Shown here piece after piece: positions 12,019-23,200 of a DNA stretch of 64,000 nucleotides. Under the pieces are notes generated by a model, which was given only the letters and a program-made list of their open reading frames with translations, had not been told where the DNA came from and did no database searches. How positions within the stretch are numbered: position 1 is the first letter of the stretch; every line of letters starts with the position of its first letter. Position numbers and translations under genes: made by a program. The stretch is from Silene conica (Eukaryota > Streptophyta > Magnoliopsida > Caryophyllales > Caryophyllaceae), in assembly GCA_029255685.2 (NCBI GenBank), contig CM055313.2, forward strand, positions 48,440,079-48,504,078. Reading direction: 5' to 3'.

Positions 12019-13301
12019 TATTGGAGGAAGTGTCCTCAACAATAGTGCGTTGACATAATTAAAACTCATTTGAATGAAACACAACTGGGAATGTTACTCT
12101 TGTATAAGTCGACTGATCAACATTTACCGATAATGATTGGCTGTCTAGAGTTTGACATTATCGTCATATGATGGTGGTGATCAGTTGATCCCTTAAGGTC
12201 ATATCTTTAGAGAATTTCGTTTCAATAGAATAATTAATTCATATCGTATTGGATGCGAATTAATTAAAGACTGGAAATTTGGGAATGATTTTACGTGACG
12301 AATATTATTATAATGGGATTATGATAATAATGGTAAAAGTAATACAATTGTTTTATTACGCGTTTTATTTACTCGTTTTGGGAAACGATTAAATTGAGAT
12401 TGAACACGATTGATCATAAAATTACAAAGAGTTGTAATTAAAATTATGATATTACATTTTATAATATGGTAATTGAAAATTACTATTGATATTATTTAAA
12501 TGTTATAAAATTTTGAATTATTAATTTTAAAGAGTTAAAATTGCATAATTAACAAATTGGGTCATATGTTATGGGACATGTGTGACATGTTACAAATTAA
12601 CACAATTGACAAAGATAAAATGAGGCTATATTAAGACCCATTTTCAGCCGTGTTGTACGCATGTTTGTGTGAGGATTGTGTGTGTAAATAAACATTTTGA
12701 TTGTGTGTATCATACACAAAAAATATGTAAGGAATAATCCTTACTTTTGTGTAAGTGTAAGAAAGCATGCATAGGCCAAGGGTGGCTTGATTTGGCCGGC
12801 CATATGCTCTTTGTGAGCATTTTTGCTCTATATTACACTACTCTACACAACAATACTTCCTAGTTGGTAGTTGATGCTTGCACATTGATTCACACAATAC
12901 TACAACACATCATTCTCATCTTTTCTTAGAAAATAGTTTTCATTGTAAAATAAATCATTTCTAAGATTAATAATATTAAGTGTAATATTATTTTTATTAT
13001 TTCTAGTTTACTAATTCAATTTTTCTAGTAACAGAAATTGTTTTGGTTTGAGAATGGTTCCTTGATAATAGCTTTTGGAGACGGTTTCAATATAAACCGT
13101 TATAAGGGTATTTCGGTTCATAGAAGACTCACTAATAGGTGATTATTGAGTATAAACCTTCTAAAACCAATGTAAGGAAATCCATACTTCTTATGTTATC
13201 ATCATGCATGCATAAGATCTAATTAAGTTTTTATGACTAAACTTAAAGAAACAAAACTCATATAAGATATGAGTATAAAATCTGAAATTCGATTTCTAAC
13301 A
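12019..13301 (+). mobile_element. Cop-a 3' LTR
   Basis: About 1283 bp run from TATTGGAGGAAGTGTCC (the expected TG start mutated to TA) to TTTCTAACA. It aligns by eye with the Cop-e LTR (57725-58999, 1275 bp), sharing GTGTCCTCAACAATAGTGCG near the start and a TAACA end. The middle is very AT-rich. The sequence that follows (13302 onward) is Athila 3' leader sequence, so Cop-a inserted into Ath-b. The left copy of the TSD is outside the window. Confidence 0.8.
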
Positions 13302-13929
13302 CATTTATAACTCGATCGAGAGGTTTAGGGTATCTATTGTGCTCGATCGAGAGCATTTCACTCGATCGAGAAGCTCTGGAATGAAAAGTCCTCGATCGAC
13401 TGCTATTTTTGGTCGACCGAGAGAAATGAGAGAGATTGTTGAAACAACTAAGAGAAACAAAGAAAAAAAAGAAAAAAAAAAGAAAAAAAAGAAAGAAATA
13501 ATAATTCGGTTGTCGGTTGAAAAAAATAATTTGGGTTTTGTGATGTGTTTGCCTAGTCGAAAGAGGCATTGTGCTTATTTTTTCTTTGGGTCGGAAAATA
13601 GGGATGCGTTTTAATTTGGTTTGTTAGGTTCTAGCTTGGCTTTAACCCGCACATATCCATACTTGTCTTGCCCTTTCTGTCCCACTTAACCTCACATTCC
13701 CAAATTTGCAATAGTTCGGCGTGTAAGGGACATTGACGGTGGTTGTGCGTGTGTACGGTGCTTGAAATCATTATTCATACTAGTCTAGCATGCATGATTT
13801 GTTGGTCGTAGTTTAGACGAGAGTCTATATTTTCTTCTTCTCTTCTACACATATATTTTACCATTTTGTTTTGTTGAGAGAAGAGAGATTTCGGGAGAGT
13901 CCGTAATTATACGAGTCTTGCAAGGTCGA
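13302..13929 (+). mobile_element. Ath-b: 3' untranslated region of the host Athila element (left piece)
   Basis: It contains TCGATCGA modules (13311, 13342, 13361, 13391), a GGTCGACC module at 13411, and a polypurine stretch (AAAAGAAAA repeats, 13465-13500). It then has a region similar to the Ath-d 3' untranslated region, including GAGTCTTGCAAGGT just before the Ath-c insertion. Interrupted at 13929 by Ath-c, it resumes at 19743. No coding sequence. Confidence 0.65.
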
Positions 13930-14202
13930 TGATGCGTGTCTATTTTATGATGTTTTACATCTATTTTTACACGCATTTTAGAGCTCATTTACTATATTTT
14001 AGCCTTTATTTCCCAACAATTGTCTACTTTCGTGTTTTTATGCTCTTTTTGCAAAATTATGCGGAAAAGGCACAATTTTGTACCAAATTTATGCCCTCGG
14101 GATTTTTCATAGCCAAGGAACGAGGGAAAGTCAACTCAAAGCGTGACCCAAGTACCATAAGGTCAACCCAAGGCGAAATCAAGACTGACGTACAGGAAAG
14201 TA

Positions 14203-14315
14203 GGTCTACCGACCTACTACCTAACTCGGTCGACCTGAGGACTGCTATCTTAAAAGTCAGAAGTCCACCAAGCCCGACAAGAGGTCGACCGACCTCATCA
14301 CCAGGTCGGTCGACC
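14203..14315. repeat. Two pairs of 21-bp-spaced palindromic modules in Ath-c 5' LTR
   Basis: Modules start at 14203 and 14224, then 14283 and 14304; each pair is exactly 21 bp apart. In the second pair GGTCGACCGACC is followed by its reverse complement GGTCGGTCGACC, a perfect inverted repeat with a 9-nt loop. The same arrangement recurs in the 3' LTR at about 18424-18542. Confidence 0.88.
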
Positions 14316-14388
14316 AGCGCGCAGTTTCAGAATTTCCGCAAAAGCCCGTGAACGCATTAGGTCAAAAACGAATCGCCTTAATCTTTCC

Positions 14389-14396
14389 TATATAAG
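14389..14396 (+). promoter_or_regulatory. Putative TATA box of Ath-c 5' LTR
   Basis: TATATAAG sits in a CT-rich context about 75 bp after the palindromic modules; the same sequence occurs in the 3' LTR at 18615-18622. The position fits the U3/R boundary of an LTR promoter. Confidence 0.55.
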
Positions 14397-14843
14397 CCTA
14401 ATCCGCCATTAGGATTAATCATCCAGTTTTAGTTTATGATCTATTATCTTATTATGAAGTCCAAATCATATCATTAGTATACAATAGTTATTTTCTATTA
14501 TTCAAACACTTGTTCTTTTAGTTTTGTTCATTGTTCAATTAATCTTTCCGCACGGATTCAATAAAAGCTTGTTCTTTTCTGCCCTAATCCTTAATTTCGG
14601 TAATTCTTATTCCAATTTCAGTTTTAATATTGTTCTTATCTTAGAATTGCTAGTAACTGGTTTACGTTAGAATCCCAAGCCTTTGTTGTTATTGCATGCT
14701 TAGATTGATGTTCATCATCAATTATGTTTTCATTAATGTTATTATTATTTCAGTATCCGTGAGTAGCTAATCACATATGTTAGGATGTAGGGAGTAATAT
14801 GCGTAGATAGTATAATTCCCGAAATCGACTATAGCAGGCCCTA

Positions 14844-14917
14844 GGTCGGCCGACCGGCTTAACCGGTCGGTCGACTGAAGTGTTGGTCGGCCGACTGTAC
14901 TAGCCGGTCGGTCGACC
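14844..14917. repeat. Run of four palindromic modules in Ath-c 5' LTR (U5 side)
   Basis: Modules start at 14844, 14865, 14885 and 14906 (spacing 21, 20, 21), variants of GGTCGGCCGACC and GGTCGGTCGACC. They are equivalent to the run at 6945-7019 in Ath-a and 19068-19150 in the 3' LTR. Confidence 0.85.
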
Positions 14918-15198
14918 GACTCGCGTATGTTTTCAGTTCTGTTTTAATTCGTCGACTATAATACCCTACAATGAGACTGAAAGGAGACTTGTAGGATGTT
15001 AGTAATGACCTACCCAAGATTGAAAGATACGGGAAGGGCATTGGTTTACACCTTAAGACGGCTAGGTTACTTAAGACTGAAAGGTATGTGACCTAGAAAT
15101 TAGGAATCACCCTTATTGTTGACACCCAATATTTGTGAGACCTAGGAACTAATAGCATAGGCCAAAAGGAGCTATTAGGTATAATAGACCGAAAGGAT

Positions 15199-16212
15199 AT
15201 GACCATCGCCCCTTTCCCGCAACTCGAGCATGAACCATTACATATCTATTGTGGTAGATTAACCTCTTTTCTTTCTCAGTCTGACTATCCTGTTAGTATT
15301 GGGGAGGTTTGTCGTATCTTTTATGATGGAGTTACTGGTAAGACCCTGATCGAGATTGAGAGGAAGCGTGGATGGGAATTTTTAGACTTACCCTACGAGA
15401 AGCAATGGGAGCTTCTCAAACACCTTATCCAAGCAGGTGAAGATACGAAGAGGTATGAGGACGTCAATATTAGTAGCCCGGATATTCCTGTCGAGCGTGA
15501 TCATATCACACTCGTTACTAAAGAGTCACTCATTCGTAAGGATGAGTATGATAGGTTACTTGATTCCCTTTCCCTCCTCGTTGACGATACTGACTTGGAT
15601 TTAGATACAGCTAATGAGTTAGGCCTTCACCCCTTGACTGACCAACCTATTTTTATAGGTGTTAGTAATGAACATGTCCCTGACACGTTTGAACCCTCGG
15701 TTGATGAACCTTGCTTTTTGCAGGATTCATTTATTGACAGTTCTGATGGTTTTAATAATATTAATGAATGTTCTATGCAAGGATCCTTTACAAAGGATCC
15801 TTCGGAGGCTTTGATGTGTTTTGAGACATGTGCAGGTGAATCTCTCGCTCAGGAGGCTGATTTGGATGCTCCAGAAGTTGCGACACTAGTGACAGAGTCT
15901 ATAGGCGGTAGAAAGAGAGATGTTCTCGATCGAGTAGTACCACTTACTCGATCAAATGATATAGAGAACGGGGTCACTCAAGCAAGTGACCATTTGGCTG
16001 AAGAAAAGAGCCCTAAGAAAAAGAAACTGAGGAAGGTGTTGGCCCACGACTTGGGGGTCGACAAACCCGGGAGATGGATGGCTAGAGCTATGGATGATGA
16101 CCCACCTATCTACACGGTGGAGAGAAACTCATCTACCCAAATCACCATAGCTGAAGGGGTAGCCTGTAGTCAGAACCCTTGGTCAAACAAACCATACATC
16201 CTTCGCGGATGA
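15199..16212 (+). CDS. Gag-like protein of Ath-c (N-terminally truncated, 337 aa)
   Basis: An open frame of 337 codons. Residues about 5-80 resemble the second half of the plant retrotransposon gag domain: a P-x-EPL-x-Y motif, then IFYDGVTGKTL, then a W-x-LL helix, comparable with the FNQF/FYNAL and GWETIEDMA region of the Ath-d gag (34230-35501). The rest is acidic and unlike known domains, ending in a basic patch (KKKKLRK, about residue 275). No CCHC zinc knuckle is seen. The ATG at 15199 belongs to LTR sequence (GGATATG), so the natural start was lost when LTR and gag were joined, and the present start is accidental. Its role would be to form the particle shell. Whether it is made is unknown. 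It is the only coding region of Ath-c. Family assignment is moderate. Confidence 0.6.
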   Translation: MTIAPFPQLEHEPLHIYCGRLTSFLSQSDYPVSIGEVCRIFYDGVTGKTLIEIERKRGWEFLDLPYEKQWELLKHLIQAGEDTKRYEDVNISSPDIPVERDHITLVTKESLIRKDEYDRLLDSLSLLVDDTDLDLDTANELGLHPLTDQPIFIGVSNEHVPDTFEPSVDEPCFLQDSFIDSSDGFNNINECSMQGSFTKDPSEALMCFETCAGESLAQEADLDAPEVATLVTESIGGRKRDVLDRVVPLTRSNDIENGVTQASDHLAEEKSPKKKKLRKVLAHDLGVDKPGRWMARAMDDDPPIYTVERNSSTQITIAEGVACSQNPWSNKPYILRG

Positions 16213-18157
16213 TTTCTTATTTTTGCTCATTTCTGTTTTTCTTAAAGACAATTTTCTGTTTTTGTTAAGACCTTTCCGTTTGTTTTGCTTTAAGTTTTTA
16301 GGGCAATTTTTGCTTTTGTTGCGTAGTGGGGACAATTAGACTTGGTTCTGGATTTTTGCGCATGTTTTGGGCGCGTATATAATGTTTTTTATGTTTGGGG
16401 AAGATTAACTTGGTTGATACAAGTTATTTTCGAAGAAAAGGAGGCCACTGTACAGGAATGTCAGTCGATCGACCAGCACCATCAGTCGGTCGACCAGACC
16501 CTTGCAGATAAGAAGAAACTGTAAGTCTGCAGTCTGTTCGGTCGACCAGAGAGGCCGGTCGGTCGACCATTATGCCTGTACAGACTGTCCGTGATCTTCT
16601 TGGGAAGCGTGCAACCGTCATAAGGGAGTTCGTTTCCCTTTCCTTTCCTTTATGCTTCCCCCTTTTCTTCTTCTATTCAAACCTTCAAAACATTGTACAT
16701 CACCCAAAACACGTTTAATCCCCCAAAAAGGTCTTTCTTTGTTCGACTTTTCCAGGTACTCGGAGTGGCACTGCTGGCCACCGAAACCTCCTAGCTTACG
16801 CTGGTTTGGGGAGGTTTCTCATGCGCTTAAAAATCCGGTGATTTCTTTCCATTTTCCTTGGTCTTACTTTTTGCATTTTTTTCCTTTAATTTTATGAAAC
16901 ATTTACTTAGGCTAATGCACAATGGGGACATTGTGCGGGTTGGTTTGGGGAATGTTTTCGTGTCGCATGCATTGTCCCATTGCATTTTTGTCACACGTTT
17001 ATTACATTTCTGTCCTGCATCGTTCTTTTCCTTTTTTCTTTGCATATACAAAATGCAAAAAAATAGAAAAAATTCAAAAATTCCAAAAAATGCACGTTTT
17101 TTTTTTAGCATATAGGTCGAGTCGGAACGAGAGTATTTCAAGGATGATCTTTGCTATCTTACATGTTTATGCCTTTGCCTTGCCTTTTCAACTTGTTTTA
17201 GTATGAAAGTCTTTTGCATATCTACGAGTTTTTGTCAATTTGTATATCTTACATAGCCAAAATTGACTTTTTATCCCCCAAAACTACATCCCATACTTAG
17301 CCTACCCTTCCAAGCTAGTATTTGTGGTCATTGGATTATTTTTTGAGGCATCTTGTTTTGTATGCTATCTTGAGCAAAAAGAGGAAAGAAAGAAAGAAAA
17401 GAAAAAGAACAGAAAAAGAAAGAAAAAGAAAGAAAAGAAAAATGAAAAAAAATCAAATGTACAGTAAAGTCAGTCGACCGACCGCACCCTCAGGTCGGTC
17501 GACCAACTGACAGGGTCAGAATTCAAAATTCATTCTGAAATCCCTTTCTTTTATATGTTATCACTCCCGTACTTCATTCAAAATATTTGGGAGTCCTTTC
17601 TTATATTTAATATGAGAGTTGTGCTACAAAAGAGCAACTTCTTAATATCAAAAGTTGTGAAATATGTTGTTGAGAATCGGTTTTACTAGCTTGGCTACTA
17701 ACCCCACAAATCCAAAAACATCTTAACCACTTTTTACCCTTTTACCTCACATATCTCTCATTACCTAAATTGCACGTATCCGAGTCACTTAATGAGTATG
17801 TTTATACATGGTTGTAGAATTCTTTTTCATGTTAGATTGTAGGCATGTTTTCATGGGTCGCAGGTAGGTGAGTGTCTCTACAATATACTTCTTCCTATCT
17901 TTTATATATACTCACCCTTTGCTTCATGAGTGTCTCGAGCGTACCGCGAGAGTCCATGGTATAAAGTCTCTATAGTCTCTAGTTTTGCAAGTTTGACGAC
18001 CCTACAACTCGGTTGCATTATTTGAATACTTTCTCATTTTGCACTTGGCATTGACTTAGGCTAACATGTAAATTTCGCTCTGAGATTGAAATTGTTCCAT
18101 TAGTTAAGATCGAGTCTATTTCTTGCTTGAGGGAAGCAAGGTTTGGTTTGGGAAATT
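16213..18157 (+). other. Ath-c 3' untranslated region (no pol, no third ORF)
   Basis: Non-coding. It holds two pairs of 21-bp-spaced modules (16463/16484 and 16536/16557) and a CT-rich leader-like stretch (16625-16755) resembling the leader before the Ath-d third ORF, but that ORF is missing. A GA-rich tract lies at 17375-17450, another module pair at 17472/17493, the conserved CTCGAGCGTACCGCGAGAG block near 17935, and the polypurine tract GTTTGGTTTGGGAAA before 18158. The several short ORFs here are chance reading frames. Confidence 0.7.
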
Positions 18158-19737
18158 TGATGCGTGTCTATTTTATGATGTTTTACATCTATTTTTAGAC
18201 GCATTTTAGAGCTCATTTACTATGTTTAGCCTTTATTTCCCAACAATTGTCTACTTTCGTGTTTTTATGCTCTTTTGCATAATTATGCGGAAAAGGGGCG
18301 ATTTTGTACCAAATTTATGCCCTCGGGATTTTTCATAGCCAAGGAACGAGGGAATGTCAACTCAAAGCGCGACCCAAGTACCATAAAGTCTACCCAAGGC
18401 GAAATCAAGACTGACGTACAGGAAAGTAGGTCTACCGACCTACTACCTAAGTCGGTCGACCTGAGGACTGCTATCTTAAAAGTCAGAAGTCCACCATGCC
18501 CGACAAGAGGTTGACCGACCTCTTCACCAGGTCGGTCGACCAGCGCGCAGTTTCAGAATTTCCGCAAAAGCCCGTGAACACATTAGGTCAAAGAGGAATC
18601 GCCTTAATCTTTCCTATATAAGCCTAATCTGTCATTAGCTTTAATCATCCAGTTTTAGTTTATGATCTATTATCTTATTATGAAGTCCAAAACATATCAT
18701 TAGTATACAATAGTTATTTTCTATTATTCAAACACTTGTTCTTTTAGTTTTGTTCATTGTTCAATTAATCTTTCCGCACGGATTCAATAAAAGCTTGTTC
18801 TTTTATGCCCTAATCCTTAATTCCGGTAATTCTTATTCCAATTTCAGTTTTAATATTGTTCTTATCATAGAATTGCTAGTAACCGGTTTAACTTAGAATC
18901 CCAAGCCTTTGTTGTTATTGCATGCTTAGATTGATGTTCATCATGAATTTTGTTTTCATTAATGTTATTATTATTTCAGTATCTATGAGTAGCTAATCAC
19001 ACTTGTTAGGATGTAGGGAGTAATATGCGTAGATAGTATAATTCCCGAAATCGACTGTAGTAGGCCCTAGGTCGGCCGACCGGCTTAACCGGTCGGTCGA
19101 CTGAAGTGTTGGTCGGTCGACTGGACTAGTTAGTTGGTCAACCGACTCGCGCATGTTTTCAGTTCTGTTTTAATTCGTCGACTATAATACCCTACAATGA
19201 GACTGAAAGTAGACTTGTAGGATGTTAGTAATGACCTACCCAAGATTGAAAGATACGGGAAGGGCATTGGTTTACACCTTAAGACGGCTAGGTTACTTAA
19301 GACTGAAAGGTATGTGACCTAGAAATTAGGAAACGCCCTTATTGTTGACACCCAATATTTGTGAGACCTAGGAACTAATAGCATAGGCCGAAAGGAGCTA
19401 TTAGGTATCATAGACCGAAAGGATATGTTACACTACCCCTTACGCGACTGCAATACATGTTAACTTAGGATTTATACTATCGTAGCTATTTATTACCCGA
19501 ACATCCTAGCATCTCTTTTATCATAGTTCATTTCATTCTTAATTCTTGTTTTATTTCTATCTTTATTTCTAGACTTAGTGACAATCAATATAAACCCCCA
19601 CTTTTGTTACTTAAAACATTGACCTTAAACAATAAACATTCCCCACTTCTCTGTGGTTCGACCCTGACTTTCACTATCTATAGTTAAAGTTTAGGAACTA
19701 TAAATTTTATCTTTGATACCCACAACGACGGGCATCA
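18158..19737 (+). mobile_element. Ath-c 3' LTR (complete, 1580 bp)
   Basis: TGATGCGTGTC...CGACGGGCATCA, an LTR with the short terminal inverted repeat TGATGC/GCATCA, preceded by a polypurine tract and followed by the TSD GTCGA. It contains the module pairs at about 18424-18542, TATATAAG at 18615-18622 and the module run at 19068-19150. Confidence 0.93.
18615..18622 (+). promoter_or_regulatory. Putative TATA box of Ath-c 3' LTR
   Basis: TATATAAG, equivalent to 14389-14396 in the 5' LTR. Confidence 0.5.
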
Positions 19738-19742
19738 GTCGA

Positions 19743-19777
19743 AACTCTAACATGTTTTCCATGGTATGTATAAATTT
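19743..19777 (+). mobile_element. Ath-b: short 3' untranslated piece between Ath-c and CACTA-B
   Basis: Thirty-five bases of Ath-b lie between the TSD of Ath-c (19738-19742) and the TSD of CACTA-B (TTT, 19775-19777). They continue the sequence broken at 13929. Confidence 0.7.
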
Positions 19778-19799
19778 CACTACTACAAATATCACATTA

Positions 19800-19915
19800 G
19801 GTAACACTTAATAGAGAACGGTCAAGTTAAATGAGCGTTCTCTATTAGGGAAAAAAACACTTATCCGACTTAGGTGTTTTCTATACTTTTAGAATAGAGA
19901 ACCATTAAGGTATGT
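19800..19915. repeat. CACTA-B left subterminal repeats
   Basis: Copies of AGAGAACGGT and its complement GTTCTCTATT surround the left end; partners lie at 22985-23200. The motif is unrelated to that of CACTA-A although the terminal 12 bases are shared. Confidence 0.75.
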
Positions 19916-20895
19916 ATGAATCAGAATTACGGTATGTATGAATCAGAATTACGGTTATAAATCGAGAAATTTACATGTTTCTTTGAAAATTTCAGGTTGG
20001 TTTTCCTATTTGAGGTTTTTACTTTAATAAACCCTAAAAAATTGGGGATTTTACCATTAACAAGGAAAGTCGATGGAAATGGGTATAATTGGGGATTGTC
20101 TTGTTCTTTAAAACCTGTTACATCTATTGTATAGGGACAACTAATGTGGAGGGCATATCAATTGACTAGTAATTCTCAATCAGGTACGATATCTGTCATC
20201 TATTCAGCATCGGAACATTGTGGCACTCATGGGTTACTGCCAAGAAAATAATCTGTTAACATCGGAACATCAGGTACTCGTATTTTTAATTTTCAAATGT
20301 AGTTCATTCAACCTCTATGGGAAAATTCTTTTTTAATGCAACTTGGTTTTTATGAGCAGTGGGTATGGTTGATACTTTCTGTAACTGACCAAGGATAAAG
20401 AAACTTATGGTGCATTGTATCTTAATTGTAGACTTTCTAAAAACCTTTACGGTATAGATTGGAGTATTGAACTAGGCATTAATGTCGGCACTCATCTTCT
20501 ATTTTAAAACTATTGTCTAATAGATGAACTCGTTTCACTGCTTTATGTTGACGCCTTGTGTATATTGGCTAAGATGCCTTAAAGGAACTTTATCTTTTTG
20601 TTTAACCCTTGCAGAATGTTTCAGAGTAGTGATTACCATCTTATCTCAAGGTTCTACTTTGGTGAGAGGCATTCACTCTTGTAGTTTTGTCTTCGTTTGT
20701 AAAAGTTTAAACGGCTGACTTCACTTGACAGGACATTATTATGTAAATATATATGTTAGAAGTTTTTAATTTATATGAAACCTAACGCCCTTTCAAACTC
20801 TTCGATTCCAACTTTTCTTGTGCCCTGGTTCTCACACAAGTATCCACGCGACCAACTTTTCTTGTGCCCTGATTCAAATTCAAAAACAGTTTTCT

Positions 20896-22720
20896 TCTGT
20901 CTGATTTTCCGGAAGAGGACTACAAATCTGTGACGGACACAAAAGCAACTAGACGTCTATCACGGCTCACTGGTGCTTTGCTTCGTCTCAAGGTACGATA
21001 GTTAGACATTGTGATCTATAGTAGTTAAAAACTCGGTGTCTGTTTTATTTGTTTTTTCTCATTATTTCTTCATTTCATTTTGTGATCCAGTTAATCAGAC
21101 CAGTTGCTGATGAAAGTCCTACAGATGCAGTAAAAAGTACTCACACGACACTCGTTTATGCTTTAAACCTTAAGCCTTATATAGAGGAACCATCGTCAGT
21201 CGATCCATATTCACTGCCAGGATGCTCGAGTTCTGTTGATCTTCACTTTGTTTTGTCAACCACTGATGAAGCAGTGGAAAATTACTGGCAGACGTTAGAG
21301 AACTGTTATGCTACTGCTCATCCGAAAGCTGCTGTACATGCATTCCCGGGATCTGTTGCTTAAGAGGTATTTGCAGATTTAGAACACTTTCACTTCAAAC
21401 ATCAGTAGTTTTCATATGTGGATAACTTTTCTTGACTTTTTCTCGGGAAGACACGAGGCTAATGAAATGTGTGCAGGTACTTCGCGTATACTATGATAAT
21501 AGGCAGAAGCGTCTTAGCAAATTCCAGGGAGATTCGGATGTTCAGTTAATGGGTTCAGATGCTAGAAATGCTAGACGCCGAGTTCTGAGGAAACGAAAGA
21601 GACTATTGGAAAAAAGCTGTGGAAATCATGTGATGGCCAGTCACCCCACCGGTTTGTGCAACTTAATTATTAACTGCTACATAAACTGAGAAAATCTAAT
21701 TATCTGTTGCCTTAAGGTTGTTTGATCCCCTTTTTTTCTCGTATTCTAGATTCTCTTGAAGTTGGGGAAGATAAGCATGAACAACAGGAATCATCGATGG
21801 AACAGTGTATCATGCCAGCGTTGAAACAAGCGCGTCATTTGAAGTTCTCTTGGACAAAGGAGGCAGACAAGTAAGTCATGTAATGTCAAAAATGAGGCTT
21901 ATTTATAGCTACAGTATCGGTTTTAGAGTTTAGCAGGAAGCCAGGAAAGGTCGCTTATTTATGGCTGGAAATTTCACATTGCGAGTTTTGACACTTCTGT
22001 GCTGTCAGACAATTAATAACTCAATATGCGAGGCAAAAAGCAATTCAAGGGGCACGAAGTGGCACATAGTGGGCTTCTATAAAAGACCTTCCTGCAGCGC
22101 CAACAGTTTGCCGGAGAATATTAGCCTATCTGCATTCCAATGATAAGTTCAGACTATCTTTGATGAAGCTCTGTAACTTACTTTCCCAAAGATATGCTCA
22201 GTATCTGAACGATGCAAGAAAATTGATTCCTCAAGAAAACAGTGAAGAATTAGGTTCTGCAGGGAAACACTGGGAAAACTTTGAGGATAGTAAGATAATG
22301 GCAGCCTTTGATGATGTTCTTCTGATCAAGAAAATGATGAAATTAGCTCCTGCCAAAAGAACTGGAACTGCATTTCAGGTAGCCAGTGTTCAAAGGACTG
22401 TAAGTCGTAGTCGCTAGTATGTCGTGTAATCATTAATTGATCATTGTGTACAGGGTCTTCAAGAACCTGCTAAAACTACGGCCTGTGAATTGGATAATGA
22501 CAGTGAAAAGCAACCGATAAGTTCAATCATTACTGGACGAGTACATCAATCGTTAGCTGTTTTGAGTGCTGTAGAGCTTTTTAAGCTTCATTTCTTAACC
22601 AATTCAAACTCTGCTGATACACCTAGTTTACTACAAGAAACTTTACGGCGATATTCACAGCATGATCTTTACACAACTTTTGACTACCTGAAGCAAAGGA
22701 AAATCCTGGTAAAGCCTTAG
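20896..22720 (+). pseudogene. Captured exons of the TFIIIC B-block-binding subunit (GTF3C1-like) gene
   Basis: Exon-like blocks with intact splice borders read as consecutive parts of the plant general transcription factor 3C polypeptide 1, which binds the B box of tRNA genes for RNA polymerase III. Blocks: about 20910-20992 (donor GTACGA), 21091-21370 (after GATCCAG; contains HTTLVYAL, LKPYIEEP and a YWQTLENCYAT segment), 21477-21651 (VLRVYYDNRQKRL), 21750-21870 (ends HLKFSWTKEAD, donor GTAAGT), 22009-22378 (starts after GTCAG) and 22454-22708. Introns are kept, so capture was from genomic DNA. A TAA at 21361 inside the second block and a TAG in the fifth block near 22065 interrupt the frame. 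Only the middle-to-late part of a very long protein is present. Recognition is from memory of the family, with good confidence. Confidence 0.82.
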
Positions 22721-22984
22721 GTTATGTTATTCTAAGTATCTTAGGTTATGTTATTCTATGTATATTAGGTTGTGTAATTTGTCATTTCTAAATTAGAAGC
22801 TTGTATAAAGCGTATTTAAGAATGCTTGGTGTTTTGGATGGTGACTAATGGTATGGTGTATGCCCATTTTAAAGTAATAAGAGTGACTACTTTCTCATGT
22901 TTTATGTCTTTGTTTGAATTTTCAGTATTTCCCCTTTTGTAAAATACGAATATAAGATAATTATTATTTTTTTTTAAAAAAAAA

Positions 22985-23200
22985 GACGAATAGAGAACTG
23001 TTGGCTTACCCAACCGTTCTCTTTTCCTAGGAAAAGAGAACTCTTATCAGGTGTTCTCTAAATCTCATTTCAACCGTTCTCTATAATTGAGAATACAAAA
23101 CGCCTCTCATAACCGTTCTCTAAGCTTTAGAGAACACTGAGTTGGAGAACGCCTCTAAGGTATTCTCTAAAGCTAATTTCAACAGTTCTCTAAGCCTAAT
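22985..23200. repeat. CACTA-B right subterminal repeats
   Basis: About ten copies of the GAGAACGGTT / AACCGTTCTC motif in both orientations (for example at 22992, 23016 and 23082) run up to the right terminus. Confidence 0.8.

Larger units (their letters stand above)
13930..15201 (+). mobile_element. Ath-c 5' LTR, truncated at its right end
   Basis: It is collinear with the 3' LTR at 18158-19737 up to GAAAGGATATG (15191-15201), after which the two diverge completely. The last few hundred bases of U5 and the primer-binding site are therefore deleted. It carries palindromic modules at 14203/14224, 14283/14304 and 14844-14917. Confidence 0.9.
13930..19737 (+). mobile_element. Ath-c: non-autonomous, gag-only Athila-like element
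   Basis: Both ends are present: TGATGCGTGTC at 13930 and CGACGGGCATCA at 19737, with the TSD GTCGA at 13925-13929 and 19738-19742. The 5' LTR is cut short at about 15201, where it joins directly to a gag-like ORF, so the LTR right end, the primer-binding site and the gag start are missing. Protease, reverse transcriptase, integrase and the third ORF are absent. The 3' untranslated region, polypurine tract (about 18139-18157) and a full 3' LTR remain. It could move only with enzymes supplied by relatives such as Ath-d. Confidence 0.92.

Noticed and set aside
13258-13614. Overlapping ORFs on both strands with poly-Phe and poly-Lys runs
   Set aside because: They arise from the A/G-rich tract in the Ath-b untranslated region.
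16652-17510. Several short plus-strand ORFs and a minus-strand ORF
   Set aside because: They fall in the Ath-c 3' untranslated region and reflect T-rich and GA-rich stretches; no domains.
20896-22720. Functional host TFIIIC gene
   Set aside because: Only a middle fragment is present, with in-frame stops, enclosed by CACTA ends and target duplications.
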